This document shows, piece after piece, positions 1 to 8,175 of a DNA stretch of 64,000 nucleotides. The stretch spans positions 1-64,000 of the forward strand of contig JALCPP010000004.1 of the NCBI GenBank assembly GCA_022650485.1, written 5' to 3'. The stretch's first letter is position 1; each line of letters starts with the position of its first letter. A program made the translations under genes and the position numbers. The notes beneath the pieces were generated by a model. It was not told the origin of the DNA. It worked only from the letters and a program-made list of their open reading frames with translations, and searched no databases. The DNA comes from Oscillospiraceae bacterium. Lineage in GTDB: Bacteria; Bacillota; Clostridia; Oscillospirales; Acutalibacteraceae.

Positions 1-49
1 CACGGTAACGTGTTCAGCTTGGCAGTACTAATAGGCCGAGGGCTTGACC
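1..49 (+). rRNA. 23S ribosomal RNA, 3' end only
   Basis: The first 49 bases match the conserved 3' end of bacterial 23S rRNA: the block ending in GTACTAATAGGCCGAGGGCTT followed by GACC. The gene enters from upstream of the window. No 5S sequence follows within the next 500 bases, which is where a normal 16S-23S-5S operon would place it; the only 5S gene seen lies about 3.5 kb downstream. The exact mature 3' end is inferred from family convention. Confidence 0.88.
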
Positions 50-138
50 ATATTTTTGGTTCGCCCTACCAATTCGTTTTTCTCTTCTTAAGCTTTGTTC
101 AGTTTTCAGGGTATAATTTACTCAGTGTCCGGAAACGA

Positions 139-200
139 AAGACCTGTCGGCGTGACAGGTCTTTTTCTTATAGCCATCGGAAAATTCCGATGGCTTTTTG
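139..200 (+). terminator. Tandem intrinsic terminators of the rRNA operon
   Basis: Two hairpins stand back to back. The first pairs AAGACCTGTC (139-148) with GACAGGTCTT (154-163) and runs into a T-rich tail. The second pairs AGCCATCGG (172-180) with CCGATGGCT (187-195) and is followed by TTTTT. Double terminators are common after rRNA operons. Their place directly after 23S suggests this transcript ends without a 5S gene. Confidence 0.85.
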
Positions 201-572
201 TCATTTATAACGTGATAATTAGTCGAGATAATACGGAAAGTATCCATAAAGTGACGAAAAGAAAGTTGAATGTGACTACTATTTGTATTAAAATGCAATT
301 ATAGACTGGATTGTATTAAAATAAAGGTAAAAAGGCGGAATATGTACTTCGTATTTATGATGGATCACCACAGGGTCGCTCAATGGTTTTTGACATCATT
401 TGATACTATATGTAATAAAACAACAATATATCCGTTTTGTAGTAAAAACGAAAGCACTTCTTAGTTGTGTGTTTAACGCATGGGATGGATCATTCCCAAT
501 GAATTCCGCAAAAAATTGTATTTGAAAATTTTATCAGAATCCAGTATGATGGTGATAACATTAGACAGCCGG
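201..572. other. AT-rich intergenic stretch
   Basis: About 370 bases between the rRNA terminators and the next promoter. I see no coding sequence that I believe and no tRNA or 5S gene. A 77-codon minus-strand frame overlaps the downstream promoter and the next gene, has low-complexity composition and no ribosome binding site, and is not called. Confidence 0.5.
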
Positions 573-601
573 TTGACATTGATTCTTGCGTGTTGTATTA
601 T
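573..601 (+). promoter_or_regulatory. Sigma-A type promoter of the ABC exporter operon
   Basis: A consensus -35 TTGACA (573-578) is followed after exactly 17 bases by a -10 TATTAT (596-601). It lies 34 bases before the ATG of the first gene, whose GGAGG site follows directly. Confidence 0.8.
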
Positions 602-635
602 TGTATTAATATAATATGAATTGGAGGAAGATTTC

Positions 636-1088
636 ATGGCTGTGTTTGCCGGGTTTGGCATTATGTTTTTCGCGCTGATGCTACTTTTGGGTCTTCTGTA
701 TTTCATGGCACATGTTTTGTTTGCACTGGCGGCCTACCACGACGCGCAGGCGCAGGGGAATCCGGATGCACTGGTTTGGGGCCTTGCCATTGGCATTTTG
801 GGTTTTATTCCGGGGATTATTTATCTGTGTATCAGGGGCTCCGGCCGGCGGCTGGTTCGCTGCCCTAATTGTGGATATCCCCATGATGCGGTTGACTTTT
901 GCTGCCCGAAATGCGGAGAAAAAAATTCCCCCGCACCAAAAGCCGATCCCTATCAGCAGGTGCTGGCGGAGCGGGCGAGGAAGGAATTGATCGGTGGCAT
1001 TGTGGTGATTGCCGCGGGGGTCCTGGTTACAATTTTGGCAGTCATTTTTTTTAGCTTTTCCATCATGGGAAGTTGGAAGTTATTTTAA
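636..1088 (+). CDS. Zinc-ribbon membrane protein, first gene of ABC exporter operon
   Basis: A 150-residue protein of unknown function. It has a hydrophobic N-terminal segment (about 5-33), a second one (about 47-66), a four-cysteine zinc ribbon (Cys76, Cys79, Cys90, Cys93), and a C-terminal membrane segment (about 119-143). The ATG at 636 is chosen because GGAGG sits 9 bases upstream; a TTG at 621 lies before that site. It is followed after 37 bases by an ABC ATPase and a permease, so it may be an accessory or sensing subunit of that exporter; this is inferred from position only. The topology would put the zinc ribbon in a loop between membrane segments. Confidence 0.8.
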   Translation: MAVFAGFGIMFFALMLLLGLLYFMAHVLFALAAYHDAQAQGNPDALVWGLAIGILGFIPGIIYLCIRGSGRRLVRCPNCGYPHDAVDFCCPKCGEKNSPAPKADPYQQVLAERARKELIGGIVVIAAGVLVTILAVIFFSFSIMGSWKLF

Positions 1089-1125
1089 ATAGATCGATAG
1101 ATTGTGGGAAACGATAGGAGAATTT

Positions 1126-1860
1126 ATGCTAGAGATACAACACCTGACGAAACGCTATCGGAAGTTGACAGCGAATCATGATTTGTCTTTCCGGGTGCAG
1201 GACGGCGAGGTTGCCGTTCTGGCCGGACCAAACGGAGCGGGGAAATCCACCGCGATTAAATGTATTGCCGGACTGCTGCGGTTTGACGGAACAATTCTGG
1301 TCTGCGGGCATCCGAATAAAAGTGTGGAAGCCAAACGCTGCTTTGGTTATATCCCTGAGATCCCCGCGCCGATGGAATCGCTGACGGTGCTGGAGCATTT
1401 GGAATTTATCGCCCGGGCTTACCGTGTGGAGGACTGGCAGAAGAAGGCGTCTGTCTTTTTAGAGCGCATGGAACTGGACGACAAGAAGAATAAACTGGGC
1501 AGTGAGCTTTCAAAGGGTATGCAGCAAAAGTTGAGTATCTGCTGCGCGATGCTGCCGCAGCCAAAAGTTATCTTGTTGGATGAGCCGCTGGTCGGCCTTG
1601 ACCCGCATGCGATCAAAGAGCTGCGCGGCTTGATAGAAGAAAAGCGCAAAGAGGGCTGTTCCATCCTGGTCAGCACGCATATGCTGGACTCTGTCCAGCA
1701 GGTATGGGACAGAGCTTTGATTATGATGAACGGAGAAATTGCGGCGGAGCGGACGCGCCCCGAAATAGAAGGCAGCGGCGAAAGCCTGGAACAGCTGTTC
1801 TTTTCAATTACAGAGGGAAAGGAGCCGGACTGTGGGGACGATTCTGTACATAGCGCGTAA
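1126..1860 (+). CDS. ABC transporter ATP-binding protein
   Basis: A 244-residue ABC ATPase. Walker A is GPNGAGKST (residues 34-42), the signature region reads LSKGMQQ (128-134) instead of LSGGQ, and Walker B VILLDEP (148-154) is followed by a D-loop LVGLDP and an H-loop STH. The LSKGM form is typical of exporter ATPases of the CcmA/YtrB kind. The ATG at 1126 has an AGGAG site just upstream. Its last 29 bases overlap the next gene, so the two are probably translationally coupled and form one exporter. The substrate cannot be told from sequence. Confidence 0.92.
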   Translation: MLEIQHLTKRYRKLTANHDLSFRVQDGEVAVLAGPNGAGKSTAIKCIAGLLRFDGTILVCGHPNKSVEAKRCFGYIPEIPAPMESLTVLEHLEFIARAYRVEDWQKKASVFLERMELDDKKNKLGSELSKGMQQKLSICCAMLPQPKVILLDEPLVGLDPHAIKELRGLIEEKRKEGCSILVSTHMLDSVQQVWDRALIMMNGEIAAERTRPEIEGSGESLEQLFFSITEGKEPDCGDDSVHSA

Positions 1861-3424
1861 GCAGATTAAGAATAATGTGATTCAATTAGTGCGCAAACCG
1901 GTGCGTTTGATCGCGCTCATCGTTGCTGCCGCGCTGATTATCTGGATGGTCTGGGATTTGCCTTCACAGTCGCACGGGCAGATGGACCTTGCCATTTTGC
2001 AAAGCGGATTTTTGGCATGGCTGTTGGTGCTGGGAACAATTACGGCGCTGTCCTCTGTGGAATCCGGTTCCTCGCTGTTTCAGCTGCCGGACGTCAATCT
2101 GCTTTTTGTTTCTCCGCTTTCCCCAAAAACGGTTTTGGCCTATGGGCTGGCCCGGCAGACAGGGAAGACGGTGGCGGGTTTTGCTTTCCTGTTGTTTTAC
2201 AGCTGGATGCTGGTTGATAATTTTGGCATTACCGTGGCGGATGTATTGCTTTTGATTCTGGGCTCGGTTCTGTTTCTGGTCGCTATTCAGGCTTTGGCGT
2301 TGTGTTTGTACTGTTTTGCAAACCGCGGGGCGGTACAGCGAGCGGCAGTGAAGGCAGGAATCCTTGCGGTCCCGTTTCTGATTATACTGTACGTGCTTTA
2401 TCAGTCGAGAGACGGGTTGAACTTTTCCGTGATATACCAAACGGCCGCGTCCCCGGTGCTGGATGCGTTTCCCGTTGTCGGCTGGATTCGAGGGGCTGTG
2501 TTTGCACTGATTGTGGGAAACGGGGCTCTGGCAGGGCTGTACTTTGCTTTAACGGCCGCATTTTTTGCACTGACCATTCTCGTGCTTTTAAAAATTGATG
2601 CCGATTATTATGAAGATGTTCTCAGTACCGCAGAAAAACTGTTTCATGTGCGCCGTGCCATCAAGGAAAAGCGCACGGTTTCTCTCCCGACAAAGAAGAA
2701 AGTCGGGCGCACGGGAATCGGCAGGGGCTGGGGTGCAAGCGCGTTCTTTTATAAGCATCTGATGGAAAACCGGCGCGGCAGCCGTTTTGCCTGGATTGGC
2801 AGTTCTACGCTGATGTTACTGCTGGTAAATGCGGCGGTGGCAGTGGTTATGCGTGTCATTGTCAGTGTGAACGGTCACCATGCGGCGGCGGATGCGGTTC
2901 TTTTTTCTGGCTGCGGAATGAGCATCTATGTTATGTTTTTTCAAAATATGATGGGGGACTGGGCGAAGGAACTGGAAAAGCCGTACCTTTATATGGTCCC
3001 GGAAGATCCGTTTCGTAAACTGTTTTGGGCTGGCCTTTCAACGGGCATTCAGCCTGCGGTGAACGGCCTGATCGTTTTTGCCGTGATGTGCGCCGCACTG
3101 CACGCCAATCCTTTCACGGGGATTGCCTGTGTTCTTGGATACGCCTCGTTTGGGTTTTTATTTACCGCGGGCAGTGTTCTGGGGCGCCGTGTGCTGGGCA
3201 GAGTCCCCAACCGTGGGATCATCATGATTCTTTATATGCTGCTGCTGCTTCTGGTTCTGGCGCCGGGGGTTGGCGGTACGCTGGCGGTGGTGCTTGCACT
3301 GGATGCCTCCATTGCGGGAGCGGCTCCATTGCTGTGGGCGCTTCCAATTACAATTTGGAACATGACGGCATCGCTGCTCATTTTTTATTTTTGCCGGGGA
3401 ATTTTATTTTCCTGTGAAAAATAG
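1832..3424 (+). CDS. ABC exporter permease
   Basis: A 530-residue integral membrane protein with many hydrophobic segments in two blocks (roughly residues 25-280 and 325-528), split by a charged cytoplasmic loop (about 255-300) rich in Lys and Arg. It resembles the putative ABC exporter permeases found beside CcmA-like ATPases in Clostridia. The GTG at 1832 is preceded by AAAGGAG with 7-base spacing and lies inside the end of the ATPase gene, which supports coupling. With the ATPase it would form a transporter; the substrate is unknown. No clear terminator is seen before the 5S promoter 100 bases later. Confidence 0.85.
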   Translation: MGTILYIARKQIKNNVIQLVRKPVRLIALIVAAALIIWMVWDLPSQSHGQMDLAILQSGFLAWLLVLGTITALSSVESGSSLFQLPDVNLLFVSPLSPKTVLAYGLARQTGKTVAGFAFLLFYSWMLVDNFGITVADVLLLILGSVLFLVAIQALALCLYCFANRGAVQRAAVKAGILAVPFLIILYVLYQSRDGLNFSVIYQTAASPVLDAFPVVGWIRGAVFALIVGNGALAGLYFALTAAFFALTILVLLKIDADYYEDVLSTAEKLFHVRRAIKEKRTVSLPTKKKVGRTGIGRGWGASAFFYKHLMENRRGSRFAWIGSSTLMLLLVNAAVAVVMRVIVSVNGHHAAADAVLFSGCGMSIYVMFFQNMMGDWAKELEKPYLYMVPEDPFRKLFWAGLSTGIQPAVNGLIVFAVMCAALHANPFTGIACVLGYASFGFLFTAGSVLGRRVLGRVPNRGIIMILYMLLLLLVLAPGVGGTLAVVLALDASIAGAAPLLWALPITIWNMTASLLIFYFCRGILFSCEK

Positions 3425-3527
3425 CGAGGATTGGGTATAAATTCGCAAGAATCGGGGAATGATTCCCTATATCGTTGTTTGTGTTAAGACGGTTTCAAAA
3501 TAAATTAAACTTTTTTTAAATTTAGGC

Positions 3528-3556
3528 TTGCATTTTGTCGCAGGCCGTGGTATTAT
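3528..3556 (+). promoter_or_regulatory. Dedicated promoter of the 5S rRNA gene
   Basis: A -35 TTGCAT (3528-3533) and -10 TATTAT (3551-3556) are spaced by 17 bases, 26 bases before the 5S gene. With the downstream terminator it makes the 5S gene an independent transcription unit. Confidence 0.7.
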
Positions 3557-3582
3557 ATTGAAGTCGTCAAAACACGAAACAA

Positions 3583-3697
<115 letters not shown>

Positions 3698-3705
3698 ATC
3701 AGAAG

Positions 3706-3734
3706 CAGTCACCCAATAGGGTGGCTGTTTTTTT
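3706..3734 (+). terminator. Terminator of the 5S gene
   Basis: Stem CAGTCACCC (3706-3714) pairs with GGGTGGCTG (3719-3727) with one G-U pair, followed by seven T residues. Confidence 0.85.
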
Positions 3735-3822
3735 ATGCTGTTTTCTGTCTGATAAACGCAGGGAAAGACCGGAAAAACGGGTTCCGGCATGGTACCATAT
3801 CCATACGGATGGAGGAATTACG

Positions 3823-4689
3823 ATGGACTGGATTCAGGGAATGCGGCGCTCTATCGATTACATGGAAGAACATCTGGAGGAACCGGCCGATTTTGGGCGG
3901 ATTGCCCGGGAAGCGGGAGCGTCCCAATTCCATTTCATGAGAATGTTTGAAATTTTGACAGGGATGACGGTCGGGGAGTATCTGCGCCGGCGTCGGCTTA
4001 CGCTTGCGGGGCAGGAATTGTCGCTTTCCGGTGCGAAAGTGATTGATACGGCACTTCGTTTTGGCTATGCCACGCCGGAATCGTTTTCAAAGGCATTCCG
4101 CCGTTTCCACGGCATTTCCCCTTCGGCTGCGCGCGAGCCGGGGGCGAATTTAAAATCTATCGGAAAGCTCTCCATTCAGATTACCTTGAAAGGGGCCTGC
4201 GTTTTGAATTACAGATTAGTAGAAAAAGAAGCGTTTACCGTGCTGGGCAAAAAAGTGAGAGTATCCTGTAAAAACGGAGAAAATTATCGAATAATTCCGG
4301 AGTTTTGCCGAAAATGCGAACAGGACGGAACCTTTGCCCGTTTAATGAAGATGGCGGCGAAAGAGATGGGAATGCTCGGGATCTGTGCGAATTTTAATGA
4401 GCAGACGGATGATTTCAATTATTATGCGGCTGCCGTTTATGACGGCGGGGAGATTCCACAGGGGATGGAAACGCTGGAAGTTCCAAAACTGACCTGGGCG
4501 GTGTTCGAGTCGGTCGGGCCGGTGCCCGATGCCTTGCAGGATGTTTGGAAACGGATTTTTTCAGAATGGTTTCCCTCCAGCGGCTACGAGCATGCGAAAG
4601 GTCCGGAATTGGAAGTGTACGAAAAGGGAGATATGACGAAACCGGATTATCAATGCAGCATATGGATTCCCATCGTTAAAAAGGTGTAA
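3823..4689 (+). CDS. AraC-family regulator with GyrI-like effector domain
   Basis: A 288-residue regulator. Residues 1-100 hold the two helix-turn-helix motifs of the AraC/XylS family (for example RIAREAGASQFHFMRMFE and ALRFGYATPESFSKAFRRFH). Residues about 125-288 resemble the GyrI/Bacterial effector-binding fold, which in this class binds small, often cationic, compounds. The ATG at 3823 is chosen for its GGAGG site 7 bases upstream; the frame is open further back into the 5S terminator, which cannot be coding. It stands alone with its own terminator, so its targets are not obvious. The inducer is unknown. Confidence 0.88.
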   Translation: MDWIQGMRRSIDYMEEHLEEPADFGRIAREAGASQFHFMRMFEILTGMTVGEYLRRRRLTLAGQELSLSGAKVIDTALRFGYATPESFSKAFRRFHGISPSAAREPGANLKSIGKLSIQITLKGACVLNYRLVEKEAFTVLGKKVRVSCKNGENYRIIPEFCRKCEQDGTFARLMKMAAKEMGMLGICANFNEQTDDFNYYAAAVYDGGEIPQGMETLEVPKLTWAVFESVGPVPDALQDVWKRIFSEWFPSSGYEHAKGPELEVYEKGDMTKPDYQCSIWIPIVKKV

Positions 4690-4707
4690 AAACAGAAGCA
4701 TTCAAGG

Positions 4708-4735
4708 AGAGCGCCTGCGGGGCGCTCTTTTGTTT
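4708..4735 (+). terminator. Intrinsic terminator after the AraC-type gene
   Basis: AGAGCGCC (4708-4715) pairs with GGCGCTCT (4721-4728) around a 5-base loop and runs into TTTTGTTT. Confidence 0.85.
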
Positions 4736-5030
4736 ATATTCGGAGGGAACATGATGATCATATACAATTAGTTAAAACTTTTAATAATTATTCTTTAAGT
4801 ATATTTTTTTTCATATGTAAAATCTGATTGTGAGCTTGTGGCTTTTTGAAATTAGGACAGAAAAATTTTGCTGAGCAGAGCCCGGATTCTTTCCTATATA
4901 TAATAGAAAGAGAAAAGACGGAGAACAGAGCGCTGGTTTGGCAGCCGGACCGGGCTGGAAATGCCGCTTGCTATTTTACACTTTAAAGCGTAAAATAGAT
5001 TAAAACAACAGCGAGAATGGAGAATCGGTC
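4736..5030 (+). promoter_or_regulatory. Upstream region of aroF, with a probable -10 box
   Basis: About 295 bases without a gene. A TATAAT at 4899-4904 is the best -10 candidate, but I find no good -35 at normal distance. Just before the gene CTATTTTAC and GTAAAATAG (about 4970-4997) form a 9-bp hairpin with an AT-rich loop; there is no T tract after it. I see no T-box motif or leader peptide rich in aromatic codons. Confidence 0.4.
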
Positions 5031-6044
5031 ATGATTGTCTTAATGAAGAAGAACTGCACGCAGCAAAATGTGGAAGCAATTGTACAGCTTCTGAAAGAAT
5101 ATGGGTTGGGCGCAAATCTATCCACTGGCAGTCAGGCGACTGTGGTTGGCGTTTTGGGCGACAAAACCAAGCTTGGCGGCGTCAATCTGGAATTGATGGA
5201 CGGTGTGGAAAAATGTGTGCCGATCATGCACTCGTATAAACTGGCCAGCCGTGACATGGTGCCGGAGGGTCGGACCGTTCAGGTTGGAACTGTAACGTTC
5301 GGCGGGAAGAAACTGGTCATGATTGCGGGCCCGTGCGCGGTGGAAAATCAAGAACAGATTCTGCAGGCTGCAGAAGGGGTGAAAGCGGCGGGCGCGGCCA
5401 TGCTGCGCGGCGGTGCGTTTAAGCCGAGAACGTCCCCTTACTCGTTTCAGGGAACAGAGGAAGAGGGGCTTAAAATGCTGCGCAGGGCCGGGGATGAAAC
5501 CGGACTGCCGGTGGTCAGCGAGGTAACCGATCACGAACAGCTCGCTTTTGCGGAAAAATACTGCGACATGTTTCAAATTGGTGCGCGCAACATGCAGAAC
5601 TTCCGCCTGCTGCGGGCGGTGGGCCGTACCGGCATTCCGGTTCTGCTCAAACGCGGGATTGCGTCCACCATTGAGGAATGGCTGGATGCCGCAGAATATA
5701 TTATGAGCGAGGGAAACAGCAGTGTGGTTCTCTGCGAGCGGGGAATCCGAACCTTTGAAACGGCCACCCGCAACACGCTGGATGTTTCCGCCGTTCCGGT
5801 CATTCGGGAGCGGAGCAGCCTTCCTATTATAGTAGACCCGTCTCACGCAGCCGGAAAAGCTTCTTATGTGCGGGCGCTTGCCCTTGCAGGAGTTGCCGCG
5901 GGAGCGGATGGCTTAATTGTTGAGGTTCATCCCAACCCCAAAAAGGCAATGAGCGATGCCGCACAGCAGCTTACTCCGAAAGCCTATACAGCATTGTTTC
6001 AAACAGCGGTAAAGGTGGCGGAAGCGGTCGGAAGAACATTATAA
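5031..6044 (+). CDS. aroF: 3-deoxy-7-phosphoheptulonate (DAHP) synthase, type I beta
   Basis: A 337-residue enzyme that condenses phosphoenolpyruvate with erythrose 4-phosphate, the first step of the shikimate pathway in the cytoplasm. Residues 1-70 form the ferredoxin-like/ACT-type N-terminal domain of the I-beta subclass. The catalytic barrel follows, with the GPCAVE, GGAFKPRTSPYSFQG, LLKRG and DPSHAAG motifs carrying substrate and metal ligands. The ATG at 5031 follows GGAGA by 7 bases; the MIVLMK start matches the family. It is a single gene with its own terminator, not part of a visible aro cluster. The N-terminal domain suggests allosteric feedback control by an aromatic product. Confidence 0.95.
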   Translation: MIVLMKKNCTQQNVEAIVQLLKEYGLGANLSTGSQATVVGVLGDKTKLGGVNLELMDGVEKCVPIMHSYKLASRDMVPEGRTVQVGTVTFGGKKLVMIAGPCAVENQEQILQAAEGVKAAGAAMLRGGAFKPRTSPYSFQGTEEEGLKMLRRAGDETGLPVVSEVTDHEQLAFAEKYCDMFQIGARNMQNFRLLRAVGRTGIPVLLKRGIASTIEEWLDAAEYIMSEGNSSVVLCERGIRTFETATRNTLDVSAVPVIRERSSLPIIVDPSHAAGKASYVRALALAGVAAGADGLIVEVHPNPKKAMSDAAQQLTPKAYTALFQTAVKVAEAVGRTL

Positions 6045-6056
6045 TAGATAGAGTCG

Positions 6057-6087
6057 GCCGCCGCGAAGAATTTCGCGGCGGCTTTTT
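6057..6087 (+). terminator. Intrinsic terminator of aroF
   Basis: GCCGCCGCGAA (6057-6067) pairs perfectly with TTCGCGGCGGC (6072-6082), followed by TTTTT. Confidence 0.9.
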
Positions 6088-6148
6088 ATAAACTCTTGCT
6101 TTCTATAGAGAGACAGGCGCTTCTTTCCAATTTAAGAGATATGCGCAT

Positions 6149-6203
6149 ATTGTTAACTATTTTGTTTTATAAAGTTGACAATAAACTGCTGATTCCTTAT
6201 ACT
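6149..6203 (+). promoter_or_regulatory. BirA (biotin repressor) operator over the bioY promoter
   Basis: ATTGTTAAC (6149-6157) and GTTGACAAT (6174-6182) form an inverted repeat with a 16-base spacer, matching the known BirA operator form in Firmicutes. The right arm contains the -35 TTGACA (6175-6180), and a -10 TATACT (6198-6203) follows after 17 bases. Bound BirA-biotinyl-AMP would therefore cover the -35 box and shut the bioY operon when biotin is plentiful. Confidence 0.85.
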
Positions 6204-6224
6204 ATAGAAAAGGAGACGTTTGAA

Positions 6225-6776
6225 ATGAAGAGAAAAAAGATATTTGAACTCTTGTCCTGTGCCATGTTTGCGGCCCTGACCGCCGTATTGTCACAGTTTT
6301 CCATCCCGATTGGGCCGGTGCCGATTAATCTTGCGACTTTTTCCGTGTTCCTTGCAGGCGGAATTTTGGGCGCGGGCGGCGGATTGCTCAGTCAGGTGGT
6401 ATACATTCTTCTGGGGGCGGCGGGAATTCCCGTGTTTGCCGGGTTCAGCGGCGGAATCGGCGTCATCCTCGGCCCGACCGGCGGGTATATTGTGGGGTAT
6501 GCAGCAGCCGCGTGGCTGGTCGGAAAATTGGAACACCGGCTGGGGAACGGTTTTCTTTCAGCAGCGGCGTCCATGGCGGCAGGGCTGGTTGTGTGCTATT
6601 TTCTGGGCACAGCCTGGTTTATGGTGGTTACAAAGAGAACGTTAGTGGAATCTTTAATGCTGTGCGTGGTTCCGTTTTTAATTGGGGATGCGCTGAAGAT
6701 TGCGGTGGCCGCAGCTGTTTCTGAACGGATCGGCGCGGTTTATGAGCGGTTGGACCGCAGAGCGGGTACGGTGTGA
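6225..6776 (+). CDS. bioY: Biotin transporter S component BioY
   Basis: A 183-residue hydrophobic protein of the BioY family, the biotin-binding S component of ECF transporters. It shows about six membrane segments and the family motifs around FSIPIGPVPINLATFSVFLA and the GPTGGYIVGY block. The ATG at 6225 is preceded by AAGGAGA; the frame is open further upstream, but that part lies across the promoter. No EcfA or EcfT gene is beside it, so it would rely on a shared energising module elsewhere. The BirA operator at 6149-6182 strongly supports both the function and biotin control. Confidence 0.93.
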   Translation: MKRKKIFELLSCAMFAALTAVLSQFSIPIGPVPINLATFSVFLAGGILGAGGGLLSQVVYILLGAAGIPVFAGFSGGIGVILGPTGGYIVGYAAAAWLVGKLEHRLGNGFLSAAASMAAGLVVCYFLGTAWFMVVTKRTLVESLMLCVVPFLIGDALKIAVAAAVSERIGAVYERLDRRAGTV

Positions 6777-7216
6777 AAAAAAATTTGATGCTGTGCCCGC
6801 ACCATGCGCTTTGTCTGCAGTTTTTTATTGGAAAAGGATATGGCGATGATTTTGTAGCAGGGATGGCAGAAATTCAACGGGCTTTATGGGAACACGAGGA
6901 CCGCACCGTCCTTCTCGTTGCGGGGACGGATCAGATCTGCGCCCGATGCCCCAATAATCGGGCAGGTGTTTGTGAAGCTGCGGAAAAATCAGACCGATAT
7001 GACCAAAAATGCCTGCATGTGTTTGGGCTGAAAACGGGGCAGAGCCTTTCCTGGCGAAACTTAATACAAATTGTAAAAAGAACAGCTGTCCTGTCCCCAC
7101 GGGTTCGCGCCTCGATTTGCTCTGACTGCGGCTGGGATTCCGTCTGCCGCAAACAGCAGGCGAAGCTGCTGGCAGCGATGTCTGTATCCATGGAAACCGA
7201 AAAACACCGCCGCTAA
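6773..7216 (+). CDS. DUF1284 domain protein
   Basis: A 147-residue protein of the DUF1284 family, recognised from its start (LCPHHALCLQFFIGKGYGDDF, seen here as CPHHALCL and GKGYGDDF) and from several cysteines (CARCPNN, CSDCGWDSVC) that could bind metal. The GTG start overlaps the bioY stop (GTGTGA), so it is co-translated with bioY and would come under the same BirA control. The biochemical role of the family is not established. Pairing with bioY may be operon economy or a link to biotin or metal handling; the sequence does not decide. Confidence 0.85.
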   Translation: MKKNLMLCPHHALCLQFFIGKGYGDDFVAGMAEIQRALWEHEDRTVLLVAGTDQICARCPNNRAGVCEAAEKSDRYDQKCLHVFGLKTGQSLSWRNLIQIVKRTAVLSPRVRASICSDCGWDSVCRKQQAKLLAAMSVSMETEKHRR

Positions 7217-7234
7217 TCCCGGCGGCGTTTTTTT
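7207..7234 (+). terminator. Terminator of the bioY operon
   Basis: CCGCCG (7207-7212) pairs with CGGCGG (7220-7225), followed by CG and seven T. The stem overlaps the stop codon of the DUF1284 gene. Confidence 0.8.
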
Positions 7235-7605
7235 ATTTTTTTGCGGAAAATAATCGAATCGGGGCATTACAAAATGTAGCTTTTTTAAAATTGTCAAGAC
7301 CAAGATGTTGAGAACTCGGTGGAAAATGTTTAAAACCTGTCAAAAATAACAAATGGTATATATTTTGACCAAAGAATGCGGCCTTCCATACAGCAGTATG
7401 CCCTGTCATGTTAAGAGCTTCAATTGTTTTTGTTAAGAATTGTAAACTTAAATTAACAATATAGTTAACAATACAGGAGAAATCCGGCAGGTACTGTTTT
7501 GCTGAAAATGTGTGAAATGAAACGTAAGGAAACGCAAGATATAGGGCATAATACAGAGAAATCGAGAGTTCCAGCTAAATAGATTAAAATATTGGGCCTT
7601 TTGTA
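7235..7605. other. Intergenic stretch between the bioY and rplM operons
   Basis: About 370 AT-rich bases with no credible gene; the only open frames are tiny or run antisense into rplM. It contains the BirA-like inverted repeat reported separately at 7439-7472, followed by an AGGAGA with no proper start codon behind it. Confidence 0.5.
7439..7472 (+). promoter_or_regulatory. Second BirA-like box without an evident target gene
   Basis: ATTGTAAAC (7439-7447) and GTTAACAAT (7464-7472) are separated by exactly 16 bases, the same geometry as the bioY operator, with one mismatch in the left arm and a perfect right arm. An extra TTGTTAA lies just upstream (7430-7436) and a TTAACAA sits in the spacer. 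The next gene is rplM, about 260 bases away with its own promoter, so the box has no obvious regulated gene. Confidence 0.5.
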
Positions 7606-7634
7606 TTGACATCGGACCGGGCTTGTGGTAAGAT
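7606..7634 (+). promoter_or_regulatory. Promoter of rplM-rpsI
   Basis: TTGACA (7606-7611), 17-base spacer, TAAGAT (7629-7634). Confidence 0.8.
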
Positions 7635-7640
7635 CAAAGA

Positions 7641-7731
7641 TGCAAATTTCCGCGTTGCTTTTTGCGCGGTAAAAGGCCCCGCAGAAAGCGGGGGCACAAG
7701 GATTCCGATCAAAATTCAGGAGGTAACAACC
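7641..7731 (+). ncRNA. Candidate L13-type ribosomal protein leader
   Basis: The 5' leader can fold into two hairpins: CCGCG (7650-7654) with CGCGG (7665-7669), and GCCCCGC (7676-7682) with GCGGGGGC (7688-7695, one bulged G). Firmicutes rplM genes often carry a structured autoregulatory leader; whether this one fits that family needs a covariance model. A strong AGGAGG-type site follows at 7718-7724. Confidence 0.4.
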
Positions 7732-8160
7732 ATGTCCACCTATATGCCGAAATCCGGCAGCATTGAGCGCAAGTGGTATGTCATCGACGCCGCCGGAAAG
7801 CCGCTCGGGCGTGTTGCCGCGCAGGCTGCTGTTCTGCTTCGCGGAAAGCATAAAACGACTTTCGCGCCGCATGCTGATTGCGGAGACCACGTCATCATCA
7901 TCAACTGCCGCCAGGCAATGCTGACCGGCAAAAAACTGCACAAGAAAATTTATTATCAGCCCACTTTGTATGTCGGCCACATGAAGAAAGTCGTATACTC
8001 GACCTTGATGGAAGAGAAGCCATGCAAGGCAATGGAACTTGCCGTCAAGGGAATGATCCCGGACAATGCAATCGGCCGCGCCTCAATGGCAAGGCTCCGC
8101 CTGTTTGAGGGCGACCAGCACAGTCATGCCGCCCAGAAGCCGCAGGCCTGGGAACTGTAA
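7732..8160 (+). CDS. rplM: 50S ribosomal protein L13
   Basis: A 142-residue L13 protein of standard length, with family blocks WYVIDAAGKPLGRVAAQAA, LRGKHK and GMIPDNAIGR. L13 is an early-assembling protein of the large subunit. The ATG at 7732 has CAGGAGGT 8 bases upstream; the frame is open back into the promoter, but no start there has a binding site. It is the first gene of the universal rplM-rpsI pair, 15 bases before rpsI. Confidence 0.98.
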   Translation: MSTYMPKSGSIERKWYVIDAAGKPLGRVAAQAAVLLRGKHKTTFAPHADCGDHVIIINCRQAMLTGKKLHKKIYYQPTLYVGHMKKVVYSTLMEEKPCKAMELAVKGMIPDNAIGRASMARLRLFEGDQHSHAAQKPQAWEL

Positions 8161-8175
8161 GGGGAGGATCACACA

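Noticed and set aside
4970-4997. Hairpin before aroF as an attenuator or T-box
   Set aside because: No T tract, no T-box core and no aromatic-codon leader peptide; only a plain AT-rich hairpin.
7465-7980. Minus-strand 171-codon frame over the rplM leader
   Set aside because: It overlaps the rplM promoter and gene in antisense; no support.
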